From JBCCMQ01 sp039179985 (GTDB lineage: Bacteria > Pseudomonadota > Alphaproteobacteria > Rhodobacterales > Rhodobacteraceae), in contig JBCDED010000074.1 of the NCBI GenBank assembly GCA_039179985.1, positions 1 to 19,966 on the forward strand: 19,966 nucleotides of DNA, given 5' to 3'. The translations under genes were made by a program, and so were the position numbers. Numbering within the stretch: position 1 is the first letter of the stretch; each line of letters opens with the position of its first letter. Positions 1 through 6,731 of this stretch are shown here, one piece after another. The notes below the pieces were generated by a model, which was not told the DNA's origin, searched no databases, and saw only the letters and a list, made by a program, of their open reading frames with translations.

Positions 1-439
1 CCGTTTTGGGGGCGGCGGTCCGTTTGGTCGGCGCGGCTTTCCCAGCTGGTTTGGCCACCGGAGGCGCCGTCACCTTGGCCGCGGGGGCGGACGTGACCTT
101 GGCCGCAGGGGCCTTGACCTCGGCCACCACTTTCGGCGCGGCGGTCTTGGCGACCGTGCCTTTGGCGGGTGCCTTTGCAGCCGGTTTCGGCGCCGCCGCT
201 TTTGCGACGGGCGCCGGTTTGGACCGGGCTGGTGCGGCGCGGCTGGCGGCCGGTTTTGGCGCCGTGCGGGGGCGGGCCGGGGCCGGGGTGCGAACGGGTG
301 CTTTCCGGGGCATGCCGAAGGCCTCAGCGGGCAACGCTGCGACCATCGCATGTGTCGCCTCGATATGCGGATCGACCATCAGACCCCAAAGCCGGACGCC
401 ATTCGCCCAGATATCGAGAGGTGTGCGGACCGTATACAT
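1..439 (-). CDS. Ala/Pro/Lys-rich protein of the urease cluster (3' end cut by window)
   Basis: The frame runs from the ATG at 439 off the left edge with no stop, giving 146 visible residues. The first 45 or so are ordinary and partly hydrophobic, with Trp and Met (begins MYTVRTPLDIWANGV). From about residue 46 the protein is almost only Ala, Pro, Lys, Arg, Val and Thr, with loose AAK/PAAK/KPA repeats. Such a tail resembles the basic linkers of PhaF-type phasins or histone-H1-like proteins. The short N-terminus loosely recalls small phasin/'antifreeze-like' proteins of Rhodobacteraceae, but I cannot assign a family. An AAAGGA ribosome site lies about 8 nt upstream. It begins 37 nt after the ureB stop on the same strand, so it probably belongs to the urease operon, where ureC would be expected further on. 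Function unknown. Confidence 0.6.
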   Translation of the reverse strand, partial: MYTVRTPLDIWANGVRLWGLMVDPHIEATHAMVAALPAEAFGMPRKAPVRTPAPARPRTAPKPAASRAAPARSKPAPVAKAAAPKPAAKAPAKGTVAKTAAPKVVAEVKAPAAKVTSAPAAKVTAPPVAKPAGKAAPTKRTAAPKT

Positions 440-476
440 CAGTTCATCCTTTCAGGATATTGAAAAGAAACGAAAA

Positions 477-788
477 TTAGTCTTCCAGATCGCCCATCAC
501 GGCCTGGTTGAACCCAAAGACCCGGCGCTTACCACCAAGGGGCACCAGTGTCACGTCGCGCAATTGCCCCGGCTCAAAGCGCACGGCGGTGCCCGCCGGG
601 ATATCGAGCCGCATGCCCCGGGCTGCCTCGCGGTCGAAATTGAGCGCGCTGTTGGTTTCGGCAAAATGGTAATGGCTGCCCACCTGCACCGGTCTGTCCC
701 CGGTATTGGCAACCGCCAGCGTGACGGTTTTGGCACCTGCATTCAGGGTGATCGCGCCGTCTGCGGTCAGGATTTCGCCGGGTTTCAT
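477..788 (-). CDS. ureB: Urease subunit beta
   Basis: 103 aa, the usual size of a free-standing UreB. With UreA and UreC it forms the cytoplasmic nickel enzyme that hydrolyses urea to ammonia and carbamate; beta is structural and has no active site. It shows the family pattern: start MKPGEI, VQVGSHYHFAETN at residues 35-47, then FDR, RFEPG and a C-terminal GFN. The frame is open for a further 82 codons upstream, but that part overlaps the preceding small ORF and ureA and has no UreB character, so the start at 788 is preferred. This ATG overlaps the stop of the 44-aa ORF upstream (ATGA), which suggests translational coupling. Urease operons are often controlled by nitrogen supply; no specific operator was recognised here. 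Confidence 0.95.
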   Translation of the reverse strand: MKPGEILTADGAITLNAGAKTVTLAVANTGDRPVQVGSHYHFAETNSALNFDREAARGMRLDIPAGTAVRFEPGQLRDVTLVPLGGKRRVFGFNQAVMGDLED

Positions 789-919
789 GGCTGGGCTTCC
801 TCTTTTGCCGATCCCTGCCGCGATGGGGCGGGTGCGCCGGGAGCAAAGCGCCCGGCGAAAACGCCGCCCTGCACCAGCCAGGGCTGGGGTTTCGCGGCGG
901 TGCGGGTGTTTGGGTTCAT
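785..919 (-). CDS. Small 44-aa ORF between ureA and ureB
   Basis: A short frame, ATG at 917-919 and TGA at 785-787, fills nearly all the space between ureA and ureB. The protein starts MNPNTRTAAKPQPWLVQGG and is rich in Ala, Pro and Gly, with a charged end (KEEAQP). GAGG lies 6 nt before the start, the gap to the ureA stop is 15 nt, and its stop overlaps the ureB start as ATGA. This gene-like packing is the main evidence that it is translated. There is no signal peptide, membrane segment or known motif. It may be a true small protein or a coupling ORF that sets UreB output. Function unknown. Confidence 0.5.
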   Translation of the reverse strand: MNPNTRTAAKPQPWLVQGGVFAGRFAPGAPAPSRQGSAKEEAQP

Positions 920-934
920 CAGCGGCCTCGGCTG

Positions 935-1237
935 TCAGCGGATCGGATGGTGGACGGTCACGAGTTTCGTTCCGTCGGGAAAAGTGGCTTCGACCTGAAC
1001 GTCGTGGATCATTTCGGGCACGCCCGCCATGCATTGATCGGCGCGCACCACATGGGCCCCCGCCTGCATCAGCTCGCCCACGGAACGGCCATCCCGCGCG
1101 CCTTCGACCACGTAGTCGGTGATCAGCGCGATGGCCTCGGGGTGGTTCAGCTTTACGCCCCGCTCCAACCTGCCGCGCGCGACCATGGCCGCCAGGCTGA
1201 CCAGCAATTTGTCTTTTTCTCTTGGTGTCAGGTTCAT
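935..1237 (-). CDS. ureA: Urease subunit gamma
   Basis: Exactly 100 aa, the standard UreA length. It is the small structural subunit of the nickel urease in the cytoplasm. Recognisable stretches are MNLTPREKDKLL at the start, the AxxVARGRLERGVKLNHPEA block (residues 17-35), ITDYVVEGARDG (39-50) and the C-terminal FPDGTKLVTVHHPI. The frame extends 25 codons further upstream, into ureD, but MNLTPREKDK is the family N-terminus, so 1237 is taken as the start. It lies 16 nt after the ureD stop and 15 nt before the 44-aa ORF, clearly within one operon. Confidence 0.97.
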   Translation of the reverse strand: MNLTPREKDKLLVSLAAMVARGRLERGVKLNHPEAIALITDYVVEGARDGRSVGELMQAGAHVVRADQCMAGVPEMIHDVQVEATFPDGTKLVTVHHPIR

Positions 1238-1253
1238 CGCAGTCGTCCGGTCG

Positions 1254-2060
1254 TCAGATTTGCCAGACCCGTGGCAACGGGCGCTGGCGAAGGGTTTCAA
1301 GGCAGCGGGCAATCAATTTGCGCAGGGGCCATCCGTCGCTGGCTGCAGCGCGCAAGATGAGCCGCCCGTCCCAAGCGCTTGCTTCGGCACGAATTTCGCT
1401 GTCTGCAAGGCACTGGCGCAGGGGGCCGAGCGCATCCTCAGCGCCAGGGGCGAAGAAGGCGAGCGTCGCAACTGCACGCGCCTCGCCCAGCAGGGCCGAC
1501 TGGCTGCCGAGCGTGGCAGGCGTCAGGGACAGCGGATCGTGCCAGAGGCGCCGGCCGTCGCGCCAGACCTCGCGGGTGTCCTTAAGGTGGAGCGTCTTGA
1601 TCGTTTCGCCCATGGCGGCGCGCCCAAGGACCACCATTTCGACCATCAGGGCGCTGGCATCGCCAGCAAGCTGGGCCACCGTCTGGCGGCAGAGCGACGC
1701 GGTGTCAAAAAGGATGGTTTCCTGCGGCAGCCAGTCGAGCCGCCCACCTGCCTCGACATCGAGGCGTATGTCGACCGTGGCGGCGCCGGACACGCTGGCG
1801 TAGGCGCGCTCGGCGGTCTGGGTGGTGGCCACCAGATCGGCCCCTGCGCCGACCTCGACCCCAAAGTGTAAACTGTCGCCGCCCGTCAGCCCGCCCGAGG
1901 TATTAAGAAACACGACTTCGGGGGCCGGACCATGGACACGTGGCAGCATCGCCTTGGCCGCACCTGCCTGATAAAGGTCCTGCAATCCCGCACGCGACAC
2001 CGACACCCGCGCGGCGCCTTTGGCGCGTTGGTGTTGGATCGGTGGCATGATGTCGAACAT
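1254..2060 (-). CDS. ureD: Urease accessory protein UreD
   Basis: 268 aa from the chosen start. UreD (UreH) is the scaffold that binds apo-urease and, with UreF, UreG and UreE, delivers nickel to the active site. The hallmarks are present: NTSGGLTGGD at 53-62, TTQTAERAY at 79-87 and LPQETILF at 111-118. Two in-frame ATGs lie 18-21 nt upstream (2078 and 2081), but they have only a poor ribosome site. The ATG at 2060 has AAAGGA about 5 nt before it, so it is preferred. This is the first gene of the urease operon and is transcribed away from pyrC. ureC and ureEFG are not in the window and should lie to the left. Confidence 0.93.
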   Translation of the reverse strand: MFDIMPPIQHQRAKGAARVSVSRAGLQDLYQAGAAKAMLPRVHGPAPEVVFLNTSGGLTGGDSLHFGVEVGAGADLVATTQTAERAYASVSGAATVDIRLDVEAGGRLDWLPQETILFDTASLCRQTVAQLAGDASALMVEMVVLGRAAMGETIKTLHLKDTREVWRDGRRLWHDPLSLTPATLGSQSALLGEARAVATLAFFAPGAEDALGPLRQCLADSEIRAEASAWDGRLILRAAASDGWPLRKLIARCLETLRQRPLPRVWQI

Positions 2061-2231
2061 GGGGGTCCTTTCGCCCATCACTTAGGCGAGTGAGGTGGAA
2101 AGGGGCAATGCAACCGGGCCAATTGACTGCTGTTACCGGCGGAAACCCGCAAGGCCGCCCAAAAATTAGGCAGCTCCCGAGACAAGATACGGGCTGGAAT
2201 GCGCGCTGAGTTTCGTGATAGCGCGAAGCCT
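2061..2231. promoter_or_regulatory. Divergent intergenic region ureD / pyrC
   Basis: This 171-bp gap separates two operons reading outward, so it must hold both promoters. On the plus strand there is a TTGACT at 2123-2128, but no matching -10 box at normal spacing. On the minus strand nothing close to a full sigma-70 promoter was found. No clear palindromic operator was seen. The assignment rests on gene arrangement, not on a recognised motif. Confidence 0.4.
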
Positions 2232-3272
2232 ATGGGTGAACGACTGACCATCACCAGGCCCGACGACTGGCACCTGCATTTGCGGGACGGCGAGGTGCTG
2301 AAAGCGGTGCTGCCCGAGACTACCCGCCATTTCGGCCGGGCGATAATCATGCCGAACCTCGTGCCGCCGGTAGTCACGGGCGCCGATGCCGCCGACTACC
2401 GCGACCGGATCCTCGCAGCGAAGCCCGATGGATCAAAGTTTCAGCCCCTTATGACCCTTTACCTGACCGAGGACACCGATGTGCGCGATCTGCGCGCGGC
2501 GGCCGAGCTCGGACTGATCACGGCGGTAAAACTCTACCCCGCCGGGGCAACGACCAACTCGGCCTCGGGCGTGCGGGATTTTTCCAAGGTGATGCGCATT
2601 CTTGAGAATATGGCACAGATTGGCCTGCCGCTCTGTGTGCACGGAGAGGTCACGGACCTCGAGATCGATATCTTCGACCGCGAGGCGGTGTTCATCGACC
2701 GCGTGCTTGACCCCCTGCGCCGCGACCTGCCCGAACTGAGGGTGATCATGGAGCATGTGACGACGAAAGATGGCGCGGACTATGTGGCGGCGTCCGAGAA
2801 AAACCTCGGCGCCACGATCACACCGCACCACCTGATGTTGACGCGCAATGACCTTCTGGTTGGGGGCATCCGGCCCCACTATTATTGCCTTCCGGTGGTC
2901 AAACGGGCGCTTCACCGCGATGCCTTGCGGGCGGCAGCCATATCCGGCGATGCGCGGTTTTTCCTTGGCACGGACAGTGCCCCCCATGTGGATCCTCTGA
3001 AGGAAAGCGCCTGCGGATGCGCCGGGGTTTTCCTGGCGACGAACGCGCTGAGCTGTCTGGCCCATGTCTTTGAAGAGGAAAACGCGCTCGACAAGCTGGA
3101 GGCCTTCGCCTCGCTCAATGGGCCAGCCTACTACGGGTTGCCGCCGAACAGTGACACAGTCACGCTGGAGAAAGGCGCGCCAGCGGCCTACCCCGCCAAG
3201 ATCGAGACGGGCGACGGGCCGCTAACGGTGTTTGATCCGGGCGTGGAGCTGTTGTGGTCGGTGGTGGACTGA
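2232..3272 (+). CDS. pyrC: Dihydroorotase (class II, PyrC type)
   Basis: 346 aa, the size of the E. coli-type enzyme. It is a cytoplasmic zinc hydrolase that cyclises N-carbamoyl-aspartate to dihydroorotate in de novo pyrimidine synthesis. The metal ligands are visible: H14 and H16 in DDWHLHLRDG, the lysine that is carboxylated (K100 in AVKLYPAG), H137 (LCVHGEV), H175 (VIMEHVTT) and D248 (LGTDSAPH). An ATG at 2199 would add 11 residues, but the family begins a few residues before RPDDWHLHLRDG, so 2232 is preferred. Neither start has a strong ribosome site. The stop lies 12 nt before the pyrE start, so the two genes form an operon. Confidence 0.96.
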   Translation: MGERLTITRPDDWHLHLRDGEVLKAVLPETTRHFGRAIIMPNLVPPVVTGADAADYRDRILAAKPDGSKFQPLMTLYLTEDTDVRDLRAAAELGLITAVKLYPAGATTNSASGVRDFSKVMRILENMAQIGLPLCVHGEVTDLEIDIFDREAVFIDRVLDPLRRDLPELRVIMEHVTTKDGADYVAASEKNLGATITPHHLMLTRNDLLVGGIRPHYYCLPVVKRALHRDALRAAAISGDARFFLGTDSAPHVDPLKESACGCAGVFLATNALSCLAHVFEEENALDKLEAFASLNGPAYYGLPPNSDTVTLEKGAPAAYPAKIETGDGPLTVFDPGVELLWSVVD

Positions 3273-3284
3273 TTGGAGAGAATG

Positions 3285-3959
3285 ATGAGCCTGTCGGAAT
3301 TTGCAACGAAAGAAGAAATGGCACGGCTGACGGCGGCGATGCTGCTGGAAGTGGGTGCCGTGCACTTCAACGCGGAAGAGCCGTTCACGCTGGCCTCGGG
3401 CCTGCCCTCGCCCACGTACATTGATTGCCGCAAGCTGATCAGCTTTCCGCGCATCCGCGCGCGGCTGATGGATTTCATGGCCATGGCGGTCATGCGCGAG
3501 GCGGGGTTCGAGACTTTCAACAATGTGGCGGGCGGCGAGACGGCGGGCATTCCTTTTGCTGCGCTCGTGGCCGAGCGCCTGGGCCTGCCAATGAGCTATG
3601 TGCGCAAAAAGCCCAAGGGCTACGGCCGCAACGCCCGGATCGAGGGCGTGATGGGTGAAGGCGACCGGGTTCTCCTGGTCGAGGATCTGACCACGGACGG
3701 CGGATCCAAGCTGAGCTTTGTCGATGCTATCCGCGAGACCGGTGCCACGTGCGGGCACACGGCGGTGATCTTTTACTACGGGATTTTTCCCGAAACCGAG
3801 AAGACGCTCGGGGATCACGGTGTGCGGCTGCACCACTTGTGCACCTGGTGGGATGTCCTGGCCCATGCCCGCGATACGAATGCCTTTCCCACGACAACGC
3901 TTGGCGAGGTCGAGGCCTTTCTGTCGGCGCCCCGGGCCTGGCAGGACGCGCGCGCCTGA
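3285..3959 (+). CDS. pyrE: Orotate phosphoribosyltransferase
   Basis: 224 aa, slightly longer than the 213-aa E. coli enzyme. It transfers the ribose phosphate of PRPP onto orotate to give OMP. The PRPP-binding signature VLLVEDLTTDGGS is at residues 129-141, a variant of the usual VEDVxTTG form. RKKPKGYGRNARIEG (107-121) matches the flexible catalytic loop, and FTLASGLPSPTYIDCR (34-49) the orotate side. Start candidates are TTG 3273, ATG 3282 and ATG 3285. A GGAGAG at 3275-3280 is best placed for 3285. It sits directly downstream of pyrC and is the last gene before the dnaB control region. Confidence 0.95.
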   Translation: MSLSEFATKEEMARLTAAMLLEVGAVHFNAEEPFTLASGLPSPTYIDCRKLISFPRIRARLMDFMAMAVMREAGFETFNNVAGGETAGIPFAALVAERLGLPMSYVRKKPKGYGRNARIEGVMGEGDRVLLVEDLTTDGGSKLSFVDAIRETGATCGHTAVIFYYGIFPETEKTLGDHGVRLHHLCTWWDVLAHARDTNAFPTTTLGEVEAFLSAPRAWQDARA

Positions 3960-3987
3960 GGATAACTTTCTTGGGGACAAAGCCTGT

Positions 3988-4026
3988 GGGTAGGTGTGGA
4001 CTCTTTCCCGTAGGAATCACCTATCT
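3988..4026 (+). terminator. Possible stem-loop after pyrE
   Basis: TAGGTG (3991-3996) pairs with CACCTA (4018-4023). A few G-U and G-C pairs can extend the stem outward, and a nested TTCC/GGAA stem lies inside (4005-4008 with 4013-4016). It begins about 30 nt after the pyrE stop, so it could end the pyrCE transcript. There is no T-run after it, so it is not a classical intrinsic terminator. Confidence 0.25.
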
Positions 4027-4079
4027 TGGGGTCAGCCCGCTCAGCATCTCGCGAATTGGCGTGGAACGGTCGCAATATG

Positions 4080-4109
4080 TTGACGCTGCGGCGGTGGGTA
4101 ACGTAACAT
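4080..4109 (+). promoter_or_regulatory. Candidate sigma-70 promoter for dnaB
   Basis: TTGACG at 4080-4085 (5 of 6 to the -35 consensus) is followed after 18 bp by TAACAT at 4104-4109 (4 of 6 to the -10 consensus). Transcription would start near 4116, leaving a leader of about 90 nt before dnaB. The 248-bp gap between pyrE and dnaB makes a separate promoter likely. This pair is the best match I found in it. Confidence 0.4.
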
Positions 4110-4207
4110 TTTGCTAACGGCCCACAGGCTTTTCCACGAAGATATCAAGATAGCAGGCGCCTTTTCCCTGAGGTAGCACAGGTGTCCAACGAGGCAGAGC
4201 AGAAAAC

Positions 4208-5710
4208 ATGAACGAACTAACGCCATTCGCGGCAGGTACGGGCGCGGGAGAGGAGGACCTTGCCGGCCTGCCCCATAACATCGAGGCCGAGCAGCAGCTC
4301 CTCGGTGCTATCCTGACGAACAACGAAGTCTACGACCGGGTCTCCAGCGTCATTCAACCGGGTCATTTTTTCGACCCGGTGCACGCTCGGATCTTCGACG
4401 TGGCAGCAGCGCGGATCCAGAAGAATACGCTGGCAAGCCCGGTGACGTTGAAGTCGTTCTTCGAGGAAGACGAGGGGCTAAAAGAGCTAGGCGGGCCGGG
4501 ATACCTGGTCCGCCTAGCCGGCGCTGCCATTTCCAGTTTTGCCGCCCGTGACTATGCTCAGATGCTCTATGACCTCGCCATCCGGCGGGAGCTTATCGGG
4601 CTTGGGCAAAACATCTCGGCCAAGGCGGCACGGGTGGACGTCAGCAGCGAACCCGCAGACCAGATCGTTGAGGCCGAACAGAGCCTTTACAAACTGTCCG
4701 AGCAAGGACAGGCGGAGACCGGGTTTCAGTCGTTTCTTCGGGCTTTGACCGATGCGGTCGAGGTCGCAGATGCCGCCTACAAGCGCGACGGCGGTCTTGC
4801 CGGCGTGTCGACGGGTCTCGACGATCTCGACAAAAAACTGGGAGGCCTGCACCGGTCGGATTTGCTGATCCTCGCGGGCCGCCCATCCATGGGCAAGACC
4901 TCGCTGGCCACCAACATCGCCTTCAATGTTGCCAAGGCCTACCGCAAAGGTCAGACGCCTGACGGGCGCGAGGGGGCGGTAAACGGTGGCGTGGTGGGCT
5001 TTTTCAGCCTTGAGATGAGTGCCGAGCAGCTTGCGGCCCGGGTTCTGAGCGAGGCCGCCGAGGTTCCATCAGAGCAGATCCGCCGCGGCGACATGACCGA
5101 AGAGGAGTTTCGCCGTTTCGTGGGCGCCGCCAAGGCGCTGGAGGCCTGCCCGCTTTTCATCGACGACACCCCGGCCCTGCCTATCAGCCAGCTTGCCGCC
5201 CGCGCCCGGCGGCTGAAGCGGACCCACGGGCTCGACGTTCTGATTGTCGACTATCTGCAGCTGGTCCGCCCGGCCTCGGCCAAGGACAGCCGCGTGAACG
5301 AGGTCAGCGAGATCACGCAAGGCCTGAAGGCGATTGCCAAGGAACTGGATATCCCGGTGATCGCCCTGTCGCAGCTGTCGCGTCAGGTGGAATCGCGCGA
5401 TGATAAGCGCCCGCAACTGTCCGACCTTCGGGAATCGGGGTCGATCGAACAGGACGCAGATGTGGTGATGTTCGTTTTCCGCGAAGAATACTACCGCGAA
5501 CGGGAAAAGCCCGGCGACCATCAGCTTGAGGAAATGGCCAAATGGCAAGACGTCATGGAGCAGGTCCATGGCAAGGCAGAGATTATCATCGGCAAGCAGC
5601 GCCACGGGCCTATCGGAACCGTTGAGTTGAGCTTTGAGGGCCGCTTTACGCGCTTTGGCAATCTTGTAAAGGCCTGGCAGAAAGGCGGCGGACCGGGTGA
5701 CTTTGGGTAA
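4208..5710 (+). CDS. dnaB: Replicative DNA helicase DnaB
   Basis: 500 aa. DnaB is the hexameric 5'-3' helicase that unwinds the replication fork and recruits primase. The N-terminal domain (about 20-120) starts with LPHNIEAEQQLLGAIL. The RecA-like domain begins near 198 (GVSTGLDDLDKKLGGL). Walker A is GRPSMGKT at 224-231, Walker B is VLIVDYLQL at 344-352, ALSQLSRQVESR is at 386-397 and KQRHGPIGT at 463-471. A 20-residue insert rich in Gly and charged residues (about 244-262) lies between Walker A and FFSLEM, as in alphaproteobacterial DnaB. No intein is present. The ribosome site is weak (GCAGAGCAG). It has its own control region upstream and is followed by a 30-aa membrane protein gene. Confidence 0.98.
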   Translation: MNELTPFAAGTGAGEEDLAGLPHNIEAEQQLLGAILTNNEVYDRVSSVIQPGHFFDPVHARIFDVAAARIQKNTLASPVTLKSFFEEDEGLKELGGPGYLVRLAGAAISSFAARDYAQMLYDLAIRRELIGLGQNISAKAARVDVSSEPADQIVEAEQSLYKLSEQGQAETGFQSFLRALTDAVEVADAAYKRDGGLAGVSTGLDDLDKKLGGLHRSDLLILAGRPSMGKTSLATNIAFNVAKAYRKGQTPDGREGAVNGGVVGFFSLEMSAEQLAARVLSEAAEVPSEQIRRGDMTEEEFRRFVGAAKALEACPLFIDDTPALPISQLAARARRLKRTHGLDVLIVDYLQLVRPASAKDSRVNEVSEITQGLKAIAKELDIPVIALSQLSRQVESRDDKRPQLSDLRESGSIEQDADVVMFVFREEYYREREKPGDHQLEEMAKWQDVMEQVHGKAEIIIGKQRHGPIGTVELSFEGRFTRFGNLVKAWQKGGGPGDFG

Positions 5711-5782
5711 GGGGCCGATTGGCGCAAAATCCAAAGCGACCCCTGGTCCGTATTCCCATCTCCGCAGCACTGGAGGTGTGAT

Positions 5783-5875
5783 ATGAAAACGGATCGTGAA
5801 GACCGCTACTGGCCGCGCTGGTTCTGGGTGCTTCTGGCGCTGAACACAGTTCTTCTGGCCTATCTGATGATGTGA
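5783..5875 (+). CDS. 30-aa single-pass membrane protein
   Basis: A very short frame with an excellent ribosome site: GGAGGTG at 5772-5778, 4 nt before the ATG. The 30 residues begin MKTDREDRYWPRWFW and continue with a hydrophobic stretch (VLLALNTVLLAYLMM) of about 15-17 residues running to the end, so it looks like a small inner-membrane protein with a charged, Trp-rich cytoplasmic head. It lies 72 nt after dnaB and 37 nt before the DUF1194 gene, on the same strand. Such micro-proteins are often missed in annotation. No known family was recognised. The strong ribosome site and clean membrane pattern make translation likely; the function is unknown. Confidence 0.65.
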   Translation: MKTDREDRYWPRWFWVLLALNTVLLAYLMM

Positions 5876-5912
5876 TTGGACCCGAGGGGCGAGTGGTGGC
5901 AGCCTGCAGCCC

Positions 5913-6701
5913 ATGCGCCATCTTTTTGCTTTGCTGCTCTGCCTGACGGCGGCCCCCGCCCTTTGCGAAACCGAAGTCGATGTGGAGCTTTTCCTCGCCG
6001 TCGATGTTTCCCGCTCGATGTCCCCCGCCGAGCTTGAGATCCAGCGGCGCGGCTATGCCGAAGCGCTGGCCAGCGATGCGGTGATCGCTGCAATCGAAGG
6101 CGGGCTCATTGGCAGCGTGGCCATCACCTACGTGGAATGGGCGGGCGCCTATGCGCAGCGCGAGATCCTGCCCTGGACCGTGATTTCAAGCCGCGCCGAG
6201 GCCCAAGTCTTTGCCGAGGCGCTGACCGCCAATTTTAACCCCGCGCTCAGGCGCACGTCGATCTCGGGCGCGCTTCTTTATGCCGCCGAGAGCATCGAAG
6301 CCAATGACTACCGGGGGCTGCGCCGTGTGATCGACGTGTCGGGCGACGGGCCGAACAACGACGGGCGGCCGGTGTTGCGGGCGCGGCAGGCGGTTCTGGA
6401 TCAAGGCATCGTCATCAATGGCCTGCCCCTGATGACCAAAGACGGGATGGGCATGGCCTGGCATCTCGATGACCTTGACGTCTACTACCGTGCCTGCGTG
6501 ATCGGCGGGCCTGGGGCCTTCGCCATTCCGGTTCTCACCTGGGACGAATTTGCCGAAGCAGTACGGCGCAAGCTCGTCCTGGAGATCGCCGGTCGTGACC
6601 CCGTGATCTGGCTGGCGCAAGCTCAGACGCCGCCCAGCTACGATTGCCTGATCGGCGAAAAGATATGGGAGAGAAACCGGCGCTATTGGGATAGCCCTTG
6701 A
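5913..6701 (+). CDS. Secreted DUF1194 protein, von Willebrand A-like
   Basis: 262 aa with an N-terminal signal peptide (hydrophobic core in the first 17 residues, cleavage probably after C18 before ETEVD), so it is probably periplasmic. The rest matches the DUF1194 family, a VWA-like fold. A MIDAS-type DVSRS is at 31-35 after a hydrophobic strand, RTSISGALLYAA at 114-125 could supply the threonine, and DVSGDGPNNDG is at 141-151. VWA domains bind a divalent metal and partner proteins; the partner is not known for this family. The cysteine at 18 is not in a good lipobox, so a lipoprotein is less likely. The ribosome site is weak. It lies 30 nt before alr. No experimental role can be stated. Confidence 0.8.
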   Translation: MRHLFALLLCLTAAPALCETEVDVELFLAVDVSRSMSPAELEIQRRGYAEALASDAVIAAIEGGLIGSVAITYVEWAGAYAQREILPWTVISSRAEAQVFAEALTANFNPALRRTSISGALLYAAESIEANDYRGLRRVIDVSGDGPNNDGRPVLRARQAVLDQGIVINGLPLMTKDGMGMAWHLDDLDVYYRACVIGGPGAFAIPVLTWDEFAEAVRRKLVLEIAGRDPVIWLAQAQTPPSYDCLIGEKIWERNRRYWDSP

Positions 6702-6731
6702 CCTCGCCCATCTGCCTGTCAAAACCGGGAC

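Larger units (their letters stand above)
3979..4132. repeat. Perfect 12-bp inverted repeat flanking the dnaB upstream region
   Basis: AAAGCCTGTGGG at 3979-3990 recurs as its exact reverse complement CCCACAGGCTTT at 4121-4132, with 130 bp between the arms. Pairing stops at both ends (3978/4133 and 3991/4120 do not match). Between the arms lie two GANTC sites and the candidate dnaB promoter. The arms contain TGTGGG, which is similar to part of a DnaA box. Confidence 0.6.

Noticed and set aside
1..300. Repetitive GC-rich stretch as tandem repeat or CRISPR-like array
   Set aside because: The repetition comes from Ala/Pro/Lys codons of a low-complexity protein. Units vary in length and sequence and there are no spacers.
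6..998. 330-codon open frame on the plus strand across the urease genes
   Set aside because: It is antisense to ureB, the 44-aa ORF and the Ala/Pro/Lys-rich ORF, with a composition (long Ala/Gly/Val runs) expected from the complementary strand of GC-rich genes. No family features.
2123..2128. TTGACT as -35 box of pyrC
   Set aside because: No -10-like hexamer at 15-19 bp spacing, so not listed as a promoter.
4842..5010. Possible intein or frameshift in dnaB
   Set aside because: The extra residues after Walker A are only about 20 and in frame, a length seen in alphaproteobacterial DnaB. No intein motifs are present.
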